Below are positions 12,601-23,500 of a stretch of DNA of 64,000 bases, piece after piece. Numbering within the stretch: the stretch's first letter is position 1; each line of letters opens with the position of its first letter. The notes under the pieces were generated by a model. It saw nothing but the letters and a program-made list of their open reading frames with translations. It did no database searches and was not told where the DNA came from. Made by a program: the position numbers and the translations under genes. Origin of the DNA: Klebsormidium nitens (Eukaryota > Streptophyta > Klebsormidiophyceae > Klebsormidiales > Klebsormidiaceae); the NCBI GenBank assembly GCA_000708835.1, contig DF237111.1, positions 62,001-126,000 on the forward strand. The letters run 5' to 3'.

Positions 12601-15600
12601 GCCCTTCCCCGAGAGGATGACGTACTGGCTCGCGCTGACGTCATACCTTGCGATTCAACGGGTTCCTCAGCCCCACTTATTGCAGATCCTGCGGCAGTAT
12701 ACCGACGACTCGGAAGAGGTAAGACTTTGTGAGATCACCGACTTTACTCAGTCAGTACGCACGTTTCTGGCCTCTTGACACAACCGGCTTTTTTGTCCGG
12801 TAGCTGGGCGGATGTGTCAAAGCAAAAGTTCGGAAAGGCGGCGACGCCCTCGCTCGATTTTCGTGCAGACGTCGCCGGCGAAGTTTAGGGGCCGAATCTG
12901 CAGAGAGCAGTAAATGCGAACCCCATCGGACGATCCGCAGGGTTGAAGTTGGGGGATGCCCCCATCGATCGACGAATCCGAACTTTTCTTGCCGGGACCA
13001 TGAGCGTGCCTACTGACTGTACTAGGAGACAACCACGTGGCGCCTGCAAGGACTTTTCGTTCATACAGTCCGGTCTATGAATCCATCAGATTCAACTGAG
13101 AGACGCATGTTTCATCCTTTTGAACGAGTTCAACCCGAATCTGTTATCCAACACTTTGCTTTACAAACCATTTGAGGAGACCGACTGCCACGCTCCTGGG
13201 TTGGTCAGCTCGTTGGCCCTCCATCGACTAGAACAGAGTCTGCCTTCTTTTATGACGTCAGACCGTTATCATACCTTCCCAAACCCTTCTTTCCATACCG
13301 CTTCGCAGGCAGCCCGGCTCGCCATGCTGGCAAAAGGCGGTCCCAAGTACACGGAATGGGCTCTTGGAAGCCACTCTCTATTGGAGACGCTGTACCAGGT
13401 TCCCTCGTGCAAGCCGAGCGTTGGGCACCTCTTCGAGTGCCTCCCCCACCTGCAGCCGCGCATGTACTCGCTTTCCTCCTCGCCGCTGTATCTTCCGGGG
13501 GAAGCGCATCTCACGGTCGCAGAGGTAAATGCTGGAGTGTTACTCTTTGCGCTTGTTTTGGTCTCCAGCCTCTCTCCAGCCCTGTTCCACCTCCGGATTC
13601 AAAAAACCTGAAACCTGGCAATCAATTGCACGAATGGACTTCATACAGTACATTTCAAGCGCCGGAAAGAACGACTGCCGTGCCTAAAGGCGAAGTGCAA
13701 ATTATCCTTAGGTCTCCGCTGGTGGGTTGTTCAATCTCGGAAAATAAGGAAGATCAAGAAAGGGCGCAAGGATCTAAAATTGGGAGGTGATCACTTTCAA
13801 CGGAGCCCAATTGCCCACACGCCTCTCGACCCACTTGTATTCGCTCAACAGTAACTCAGCAACCAGATCCTAAGATCTTTACACCCCAAAGTGAACTCTT
13901 GAACCCCAATGTTCACCCACTAGTCTACCTCACCAGGTGATTTACCAATCCCACGAGCACGCGTGGCGGCGCGGCGTGTGCTCCACGTTCCTGGGAACGG
14001 AACGCATGATTCCGTCCTCTGCGGCGGACGACCGCCAGAAACTTCTCGGGTTTGTGATGCCCAACCCGGGGTTCCTTCTCCCAGAGGACGTCCGTACACC
14101 AATCATCATGATTGGCATGGGCTCGGGAATTGCTCCCTTCCGGGCCTTCTGGCAGGAACGGTTGGTTCGCGCCGAGGTGAGTGACGCTTCTCTAGAGCAA
14201 CCTGCTAGTTTTAGTGCAGCATCATGTGCAAGTTAGTCATTCTGCTACTAAGTGGAAAATTTTGAGTCAGTTAACACCGATTCTTGGCAGGAGTGGTTGG
14301 TTCGCGCCAAGGCAAGCCTCCCGGTCTACAATTCTTGTGTCGATACGACTGATGTTTCAAGAAACTCAGGACGTCGTTCTCTGTCTGCGGAAAGTAACAA
14401 TACTGGCTCAGACGCTGCCTCCAGTTTGCCGCGTGAATCGGGCATACGAGATGAGAACGACGAAACGAAAACGAGAGCCCTTGCGAGAACGAGTCAGCTC
14501 GTAACCAGTCCGTCTAATCTGACGTTCCAGTCTCAACGGCTTATCTTTGCAGAAACTTTGGTGAAAATGTTCAGAGATCCGGTCCCTGTTTGGTGACCAA
14601 AAAGCAGGAACCAAGTTTCGTGGCGTTGTTTACTCCTTCCAGTTGATATTCGCGGCGACCGCGACAGTGCTACCACTGCTATGCAGACGTCCGCGATCCG
14701 TTTTTCGAAGTGCTCCTTAATCCGCTGCTTTTAACCTGTAGGAATCAAAAAGTGGTGGGCAACTTGGGGATGCGCTGATGTACGTCGGTTTCCAGAGCAG
14801 CGTCAACTCGTGCTATTTGGACGAGCTGCAAGACGCAAAGGCGGGTGGCGCGCTTTCTAAGGTAAGGGTAACTGAAGTAACCCTAGTGGGTTCCAGTAAC
14901 CAGCCCAATCATACTCATTTTCAGCCAGGTGGCCGTCCACTTGTTGAGGTGTGCGACAGGTTCCGAAGAGAAGTCCGGTACTGGGGTGCCTTGGTGTCGG
15001 GAAGGAACGGTAAAGGTCTTGTCGGCTTGAAGGGTTGATCCATGGATTCGCGAAGGAAAATTCACCGTTGTGCAAGACACGTTGTTTTTAGAACAGGGAG
15101 CGCGTAGGATTGAGAACGTACTCATAGAGGGCTAGGAAAAATAGGGGTTCCGAGTTCTTCTAGGAATCTGAATTCAGGGTTCAGAGACCAAATAGGTCTT
15201 CGACTTTGATTACACTGCCAGCTCTGTCAAAGTACGTGCGGATATGCGCCATGCAAACGAAGTGCTGCGGTCAACGTTCAGAGACGTGGCTTAACTTTTG
15301 CGTCGCCAACAGTTACAATCAAAGGTTGAGGGCTTGTCGACTAAACAGGCTCCGAGAGTTCTTTCGCCGAAAATTTCATTCGTAAGCACGAGCCTGGTTC
15401 AATTAGCCACAGGGCAATACAACTTGACCGTACACGCTTTCAAAACCACAGTTTGGCACTACTTTGTGCAAGCTCTTCTGGGAGGACGCGGTTCCGCTGA
15501 GAGTCGCCTGTTTCCATATGCTTTTCTACAGCTGCGAGTGGTGTTGAGCCGTGAGGGAGAGCGCAAGTACGTCACGCACGCACTCGCAGAGGATCAGTGG

Positions 15601-16587
15601 TCGCTGTGGCACAATCACCTGAGCAAAGGGGCGGTGGTCTACATCTGCGGGACAATCGACGCCGCAAATGACGTCAGATCCACCATGCTGGATGTCTTGA
15701 AGGAGGTGGGGGGAACGCGTTCACAGTCGCAGAAGCTTCGAGACAGCAACGATCTGCGGCGATTGTGAATGAATCCAATCGGCGGAATGTAAACCAGTCC
15801 AATTGGCAGAAAGGGTGGAAGTGGGTGGCCTGCAAATGCGCGTAGAAAGGCAAGGGTTAATATCTAGTAGCAAGGGTGTTCCGTACTCGCGCTTTGAGTT
15901 GATGTTTTTGACAACCGACAAGAGTCGCTTCGCTTCGTCGGTCGCTTACCAGCGCTCAGGTAGTCGGCTTTTCTGCGTGAATTCTTTCAGATCCTGGCTA
16001 TCGGCGATCACTCAACGGGAATTACCTTTTACAACTCAACGGTGCTTCAAATTGCAGGCCGGAGGCATGGCTGAAGACGAGGCTGCAGCTTGGTTGGAAA
16101 GCGCTCGCGACAGTGGGCGGTACAAGGAGGAGGTCTTCGGCGAGAGTACCCAGTCCTACTCAAAGACACGGATGGAGGCACGACTCCGGAAAGCAAGGTA
16201 CGTTTGCGATCTGTCGTCTCGTTATGATTAACTAAAAGTCAGCCCCGTGGTTGCTTTACGCACAAGCGAAAACCCTGTCTGACCTTGGAAGCACGTGTCA
16301 AGCTTTCAAAGGGAGCCTCTTCGTAGATGGAAATTTTGCAGAAAGTATAAGAAGCTTGGCCGCTATGGTTCTGCTTTTTGCACGGTTACCAAAGCTTCTA
16401 GGATTTTTTCGACCTTCTCTTGCCCAAGACGTACAATACTGACCGCTTTTCCCGGCCCCCTCCGATCAAATTGGTGAACATTTGTGCTCACGCGTTGACT
16501 TGCAGGGCAAAGCTCCGCACTGCTTTCGCCCTCCTTGGTGCGAAGGGGATTCAGCGCATCTTGGAAACCGCTCCACCAGACCTTTAG
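3641..16587 (+). CDS. Self-sufficient cytochrome P450 fused to a CPR-type diflavin reductase
   Basis: Twenty exons: 3641-3643, 4695-4983, 5388-5673, 6179-6419, 6995-7243, 7828-8056, 8524-8682, 9130-9403, 9759-9959, 10339-10617, 10892-10976, 11202-11440, 11909-12032, 12492-12718, 13309-13524, 13937-14176, 14742-14861, 15532-15705, 16058-16197, 16506-16587; about 1285 aa. Order: N-terminal membrane segment (FLLVFAALYFG), helix-C WLLHR, ExxR as ETLR, heme loop FSVGPRSCAGQ, short linker, FMN domain (FASTHGTSRAF, VFALGNSVYPSF), FAD motifs RMYSLSSSP and GVCSTFL, NADPH site GMGSGIAPFRAF and YICG. Phases agree at every junction except inside exon 6, where a one-base frame change is needed near 8000-8012. 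The ATG-only exon 1 is the weakest part. The P450 exon has no stop before its donor, and the FMN exon has no start of its own, so one fused protein is preferred. Substrate unknown; electrons would pass NADPH-FAD-FMN-heme in one chain. Confidence 0.82.
5078..5136 (+). repeat. Tandem copy of the 3' end of P450 exon 2 with its donor site
   Basis: The segment ending GGGTGTCAGACA(C)GG.CTGCCGCAAG|GTAAGC repeats the exon-2 end and donor (4940-4989), offset 143 bases, inside intron 2. The copy lacks one base in the coding part, so it would not keep frame. Confidence 0.8.
14280..14318 (+). repeat. Tandem copy of the 3' end of P450-reductase exon 16
   Basis: The exon-16 end around 14150-14182 (residues WQERLVRAE) recurs 135 bases downstream as WQEWLVRAK. 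The splice donor has become GCAAGC, a GC-type site. It lies in intron 16, just after the NADPH-binding exon. Confidence 0.8.
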
Positions 16588-17528
16588 ACGACGATACGCT
16601 GCTGAGAAGCATACCTCCGAGTCTGGTCGTACGTTCAGCTTTGGAACCTACTACTATCCTGGCGCGAAAGGATTGTTCTTGAACCAGCCTTTTTCAAGCA
16701 CTTGTTGGCGGAGACTCAGCCGTACTGGTCGTTGTATACGGCCCCGGAACAATCCTGTGTTTCAGATTGGATTCACGGTGGCATGCAGCGGTAACAGCTG
16801 ATGCTACCCAGGGGCTCCTTAGGGGCCCGCTCCCAATTTCGGTGACTGAAGCCTCGATCATAGGTTTGCAGCACATGGCATGCCTACTATGGTGACTGAA
16901 AAGATGTAATAGCGAAAGGTTGAGCCAGAGCTTCGATCTGGGTTTTGCGTAGCTTAATTGCAGATATGCATGTCCGATCGGACCACATATTGAACGTACT
17001 GGCCCGGGCTGTCCGACAACGACACGGTGCATGACGCCACGGTGCGGCTTCACAGTATAGCGTACAGCCATGGCCGCAACGAACGAAAACTTTTGAATCT
17101 CAACCAGCATGCACGTGTTGCGCAGTCATATGCATGAGCGAACTTCAGTTTGGAAGAGTGGGCAACCATCATTGAAGTTGTCCGACTTACCGGCTGGCGC
17201 ATCCGACAGTTTGCAAAGCTATTCTGACCGGATACTGGCACTGACAACATGCTTGCATCATGGCATGCCGCGCAGGCTCCATGGTTGCTCAAACAGAAAT
17301 TTCAAAAGTGGTGTCAATGAGGGGCCTGTGCGCCATGAGCCAGACACAGAACAACCACATGGAAATTGACTCTGACCTTCTCAGCATTCATCTGAACACC
17401 AGTACTGACATTCAGAAAAAGGCGTGGCTTGACTGTATATGAAGCGGTTTCCGGCCTTACAACACTGCTCGACACGGTAACATTCACACCTGTACCGACA
17501 CTACGACTCAGTTCGCTACTGGATCCCC
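16588..17528. other. Convergent intergenic region between P450-reductase and CAND1
   Basis: This 941-base stretch must contain both 3' UTRs and polyadenylation sites. No protein motif or RNA gene is recognised here. Confidence 0.5.
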
Positions 17529-20500
17529 TCAGCTTGCGTCCATCGCATCCGTTGCCACTAGCGTGTCGCTCTCGTGCTGCACAGCATTAAACTTCTCCGC
17601 TAGAGTACCGGTCCGAACCACACCACTCAGGAACGTCTTAAACTTAGCGCTGCTCGTCTCCGCATCCGGGATCTTAGCGAGCGAGTGAATGGCCCTCAGA
17701 GCGCTTCGAATCATGTCCTCGTTCCGGTCCACTTCCTGCTTCACGGCGTCCGTCTTCACCTTCTTGGTCACCGTTGCTTGCAGAGGCTCCACCAGCGCAT
17801 CCAACTCTGCGGCAAAGCGTGGAGTTGAGAGTTGAACCGGGACGTGCCCTTGTTTGTCAAAACACCCAATCTAAATCCTACGGCTGTCAAAATCGCTGCG
17901 CTGACTTAAAAAGCGTTTGGTTGGAGCTTGCTACCAAGCTGCACCGGAACTCAGCGCTTACAAAATTCTTTGCTGTTGGAACGACCAACCGTGCTTTTTC
18001 TGGAAGATTCGTTGTTCAATCCGGTTGATAAACGTGAGCTGCAGGCCATCTTCTCGAGAAGAACTTCCGAACCAGGTTTCCAAGATCCTTTCTGATGTTT
18101 TAAGGTCTGCATAGCCTGCACCAGTTCTACACTTTGCCAAGCCGCAGGGTAGAAGACTCGTCATCAGAATTCCCTCAGCATCACATAAGCTTGGCATCAC
18201 ATTACGGATATGTACTAACACCCTACTCAAAGAGCAGCGTGACATCACGCTCACCTGCGACAACCGCCGGCCCACATGTGACCGCGAGCTTGGACAGGAT
18301 GAGGTGACACGGCATCTTGACGTCAGCGTGATCCCCGAGGCCGCTCACGAGGTACGGGTTGATGAAGCGCGACGGGTCAATGCGGTCCAGGCACGCGTCG
18401 AGTAACGTGTCCATGCACTCGAAGGCCGTCTTCCGGATTTCCAGGCCGTCGTCGATTGTGTGCTTGAACGGGCCTAGGTCGACCACCCTGTAAAGGTTTG
18501 CGGCAAAGGGATGAGAACTTGGTTCTTGACGATGGGCCTTGAAAACGATCTGCTTTTCGAAGGGGCTTGAACGCCTGTGCTCTTAGATATGAGAGCGCTT
18601 TGGCCTGATGCAGTCAGGACGCATAAGAAGGGGCTTCAAGCGAAACGCCTCACTTCGAGATCGCATAATCGGGCTACTCAAACACCGATCGCCCTTGCAA
18701 TCAAAGAACGGGCAGAGGGGACGAAAGGCACTGCCTGGGACCAAAGTTACCAAACCAGACGTTTATAGTGATACGAATCGTAAACCCTACGTCCCCAAGC
18801 TTTGCAAACGCGATCGCACCTGATTAGCTCCTCCTTGACAAGTGTCAGGTCGTACAACTTGGGCCGTATCGAACTCATGGACGTTACTTCACTTTTGAGA
18901 CCAAGACCACTAGAACAGCTTAGACCCGAATTGCAAACTCTGACCCACCTGATGAGCTTCTTATTAAACAGCGTCAGGTCGATATAGCTTCACCAGTTTT
19001 CGAACCCTCAGGCACGCCAATCATCCTTAACATCCGCCGGAGACAAAAGCACTGACGTAGCTCACACCCTGAACTTCAAACCCAACCCAATCCAGAAATC
19101 TTAGCCAACCCAATAGTAGCTATGACCCACCTGATGAGCTCTTTCTTAACCAGCGTCAGGTCGTACAGCTTGGGCAGCAGCCCCGGGAGGTGATCCGCCA
19201 CCAGCCCGGCCTTGTTGTGCGCTGCCGTGCTGAGCGCCGACACCGTCGCGCGCCGCACGTGGCGGTCGGAATCTTCGATCAAGCTCAGGAACTCGGCGAT
19301 CGACGCCTGGATGAAGGAATCGACGGCCTGCGGACCCTCCACGATAGTGAACTTGAGGGCTGTCACGACGGTGGCGCGCGTGAACGCGGACGGGTTCTTG
19401 GTGTGCTCCTGCGCAGGGTTTGCGGGGTTGGCGTTAGCTTTAGAGCAAGTAGGACGAGTCTTTGGAGTGATCTTGTGCACGGTTAGACTGGCGGGGGTAG
19501 GGTGAAAATGAAGTGCAGTATGTTCGTTTGTTCCGTGGTTTTCACCTACTGTGTTTGGTGTACTCTTACGACAAAAGAATCAAAGATGCACGGTCTTCAT
19601 GCCTTTTTTCGATTCTTTTATGTGTGCTTCCTGCCGTGATGCGCAGCAACGTGGACGCTCTGAAGGAGCTTCGGGTGTCTGAGTTTCGTGGTCGGAGTGT
19701 TCAGTCCAGTCGTTTCATTCATTCGTTGCGGAGGTTTCGTAAGCGGATTTGACAAGCTTCAATCCTCACAAATTAAGCGGAAATCTGTTCCGGAGCAGAC
19801 GCAACTTCTTTCAAGACTCTTCAAACAGCTGGACGGAGCAAAGCAATCTGAGTTCACGGCTTGGACTCTTTTCGGAACAGGAACTCTGTTCCCGAAGAAG
19901 CGATGTATCCGTAGATCAAAGCCGCTGCCCAACTGGTACAATCACGAGTACGTTATGCTCAGCGGTCATGTTCTTACCTGGAGGTCCGGTACAATCCTCG
20001 CGGGCTCGATAAGCGCCAGCTTCCCGAGGCACTCGGCGACGACGTTCCGCACGCCCTCCTCCTCGCTCTCGCAGTGGGAGAAGAGCAGCCGCAGGATCTT
20101 GTCCACGTCAGCAGACTGGAGCTCCACCTGGCGGGACACGTGGACGGGCTGCCGGGCAATCACCTGCAGACAAAGGGAGAGACTATTTGAGGATGTTTCT
20201 GAGGAAGCAATCCAGGGAAGCAATCCAGGAAAGCCAGCTGCGCTGCCCCCTAAATTGGTGTTTCTCACCAGATTGTCCTAGCGGACGACTGAGAATTGTG
20301 ACTTTCGAACAAATATTGAAAAACTTGAGAGAGTTTGAGAGAGCTCCGCACCCAACCTGACGCTTTCGTCTATGAGAACGGGGTGCACTAAGAACAAGAA
20401 TGGCTCTACCCTTGCCGAGTCGAGCTTCGACAACTTGCAGGGATAAACAGCCTTTGGTCGGATCAAAATTCAAGAGCGACTGTGCGTTAAAGTTGCCGGG

Positions 20501-23500
20501 CGAATGCAGCGGGCACCTTACCTCCTTGAGCGAGTGCAAAAGCAGGTATTGCTGCTTGGGCTGCGCGTCAATTTGCGCAAGGATGAAGCCCAGGTACTTG
20601 TGGAGGTTGCCGACCGCGATGTTGCCCAGCGAGTAGGAAGCCGCGGCCTTGATCTCTTCGCTTGGAGACCTGCGGAAACGTGCAGATTATAGGTTGAGTG
20701 TCTTTGAAGACGGTCAGGGAACTTCAACCATAGAGAAAAAGGCTCAAAGGATATGTCCTGAATTCAGAAGAATCATCGATCTTCAAGCAGTCGGCGTTGC
20801 AACCATGCAGGCGAATAAAAGGCGCAGGGCTATTAGGAGATTGAAAACGGTCTAGCAAGCTTTTAGGAGCGTGGAACGAAGTGCGTGACCGGTAACGACA
20901 CCTTATGCGCTGTTGCAAGGAGACGAGGCTCCAGCGAATCAAATCGCAACCAGCTAAGGGCCGGATGACATTCCCAGTCCTTACAAATCCAACCATTCGC
21001 CAGTCCTGCGCTTCCTCCTCAGATAATCCACGAGGAGTTAAGTAGTGCGACATCAGCGATAAGGCGTGAACTGAAATGGGCAAAAGGTTACGTTTCTTCA
21101 CGTACCCGAACGCGCTCGTGACAATCCCCTCCACGTCCGCGTGCTTGCTCAGGTCCCGCCGCCGCCCGATCTCGCCCAGCGCCAGCAGGCTCAGCAGCTG
21201 CACCGGCTCTGCGCCCTTCGCCCCCGAGTCCCGCAAATTTTTGATCAGCGTCTCCACCGTCGATTTCACTTTGGCATCCCCGGCAGCCGTACACAAAACC
21301 GCCACGCACTGCGCGACCGAGTGGTATGCTTGCTTGCCGGCCGGGCCAGTGCCGGTGGGAGAGCCCAAGGGGGCGGTGATGCCGGAAGAAGAACCGGCTG
21401 CCGAGCCGGAGGGTTGGGGCTTGGCCGACGCAAGGAGCGCGCTGAGGAGAGAGTCGAAGCTGGCGGTGTTGCTCTGGACGAGTGCGGCGAAGAAGGCCTG
21501 GAGGGTCTGCAGGGGCGGAGAGGAATGGGGGAGTGTGAGTCAAGGGCGTTGTGAAATCGAGAAGCAGTTTGGCTGTTTGCTACGTTGCTCAAGCAGTGAA
21601 GAGACGGTTGCTTGAGCATATTTGCATCTGATTGATGTCTCCATTGGTATCAAAGAAGAGCTTTCAGCGGCGCCTCAAAAAGATCGCTGCGACAGTAGTA
21701 TGTTGCGGGTCTCTCGGGAAAAGGCTTGAGTGACCCCTCAGGTGTGACGGCACAGCACATTGACTCTCTTCGATAGCAACAGCGGATGAGCGTGCAACTA
21801 CAGAAGCGGCTCTACGCGAGCAACTCTTCCAACTCATTTTACACACCCAAGAAAAGGACAACAGATGCTTGGCTTTCCGCGGACCGACCTGGAGTGCCTG
21901 CCCCTGCAGCAACGAGCTGCGCACGAGCAGCAGCGTCTGCGGGAGGACCTTGTCCCGCACGGCGCCGCCCGCCGCCTGCGGCTGCTTCGCGACCATGCTG
22001 ACGCACAGCGACAGCGCAGACGCAGCCATCTGCAGGTCCGAATCGCTGACGAGGCCCGACAGCTCTCCAACGATTGCCTCGATGCTCGGGGCGTCTAACT
22101 GGGCACTGTAGTTGGTGGCGAGGGCGTCGAGCGTGGAGAGCGCCGCGAGGCGGAGCGCCCGGTTGGCCTTGCGGAGGAAGGAGGTGAGTTCGGCGACGGC
22201 GGGGGCGAGGATCGGGGAGAGGTCGACGTGGAGGGGCGAGCGGGCGATGGTCTCGAGGGCCTGTAAAAGGACGATATCTGTATGTTTTCAAGATGTCTTC
22301 AAGTCCTTGAGCGTCAATATGAGGGTTACAATTCTCCAGATCGTGCTTGAAATTGAGTGCAACAAAATGAATCCTGCAGAGCATTGACCGACGGCGTGTT
22401 TCAAAAAGCTCCTTGGAAAGTACTCCCTGCTTTCAGCTACATCGCAGAGTTGTAAGTAAATGCGAGGCGGTGTTCTTCCACAATCCAGTTAATAATGGAG
22501 GGCAATGTCGAAACTACGCGAAGCCAGATCAAGTCTCCTTGGACCTAGAAGTTTCAATCCAACCCGATACTTTCACCGCAGTCGATTCAACCCACCTTGA
22601 CAGCTGTCAGGCGCGTAATCTCATTCCGGAGGCGGTCCAGCAGCAGGTTCAGGCTAGTGGGCAGTTCCGACTGGAGCTTATCCCCCAGGATGGAGATGAC
22701 GAGCCCCGTCGCAATGATGGCCGACTCCTTCACCTCCTGGTCCTGGTCCTGGGCGGTCAGCCGCTTCTCCACGGCGCCATAGATCGGCCGGACGTACGAC
22801 TCGAAGGCGAAGCTCTGCAGGCAAACAAACGGTCCATCATTGTATCCCGATCCGACGACGGGTTCCAACACTTTCGGCCTTCTGCAGAGCAACCTGGGTA
22901 GAAAGCAGAAAAGGCAGACCCAGGCTCGAAGAACGTTGACTGCCGCGAACATGGCGGCCCTTTTTTAAATCAAAAAAGGGGGTCTCTCTTTTTCCTTCCA
23001 GCAAAAGTTACAGCAGGACAGATTGAGTGCGCCCTTTACTTCAAGCGGAGGTAGTGCTTTTAATGCTTGGAACTGCCTTCGAAAAGGTCCTACACAAGGC
23101 ATCTTCTCACCGTGACAAAGGGAAGCGGCAGTCACAGTGGAACTCTGACCGGAGGTCAAAGATTTCAGAAAGGGATGACATTGAAAAAGGACCTATTCTC
23201 ACCTGGCCAGAGGCTGGCCGAATGACCTTCACTAGCTCGCCAGTCACTCGCAGCGCCTCGGATGTGACCTTGTAATACCGCTCCCCGACTGCTGCCAGGA
23301 CAGGCGATGAGAGGGCCTGCAAGATGGATACGGGCTGAGAACTTGCTCCTAATAGGACCGTGCAAAAGACTCCGCTGGCTGGACAGACAATTGCTTCGCA
23401 CGCGGACCAACCCCCAAATCAACGCCGAATAAAATCTATACCCTCAGGTGAAGCACCGGTTCGAAATGACGCCGTTACAGGAGTGGTAAAGCTGTGTAAG

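Noticed and set aside
21088-22384. Long overlapping frames on both strands over CAND1 exons 14-15
   Set aside because: They are shadows caused by high GC in these exons; only the CAND1 frame matches a protein family.
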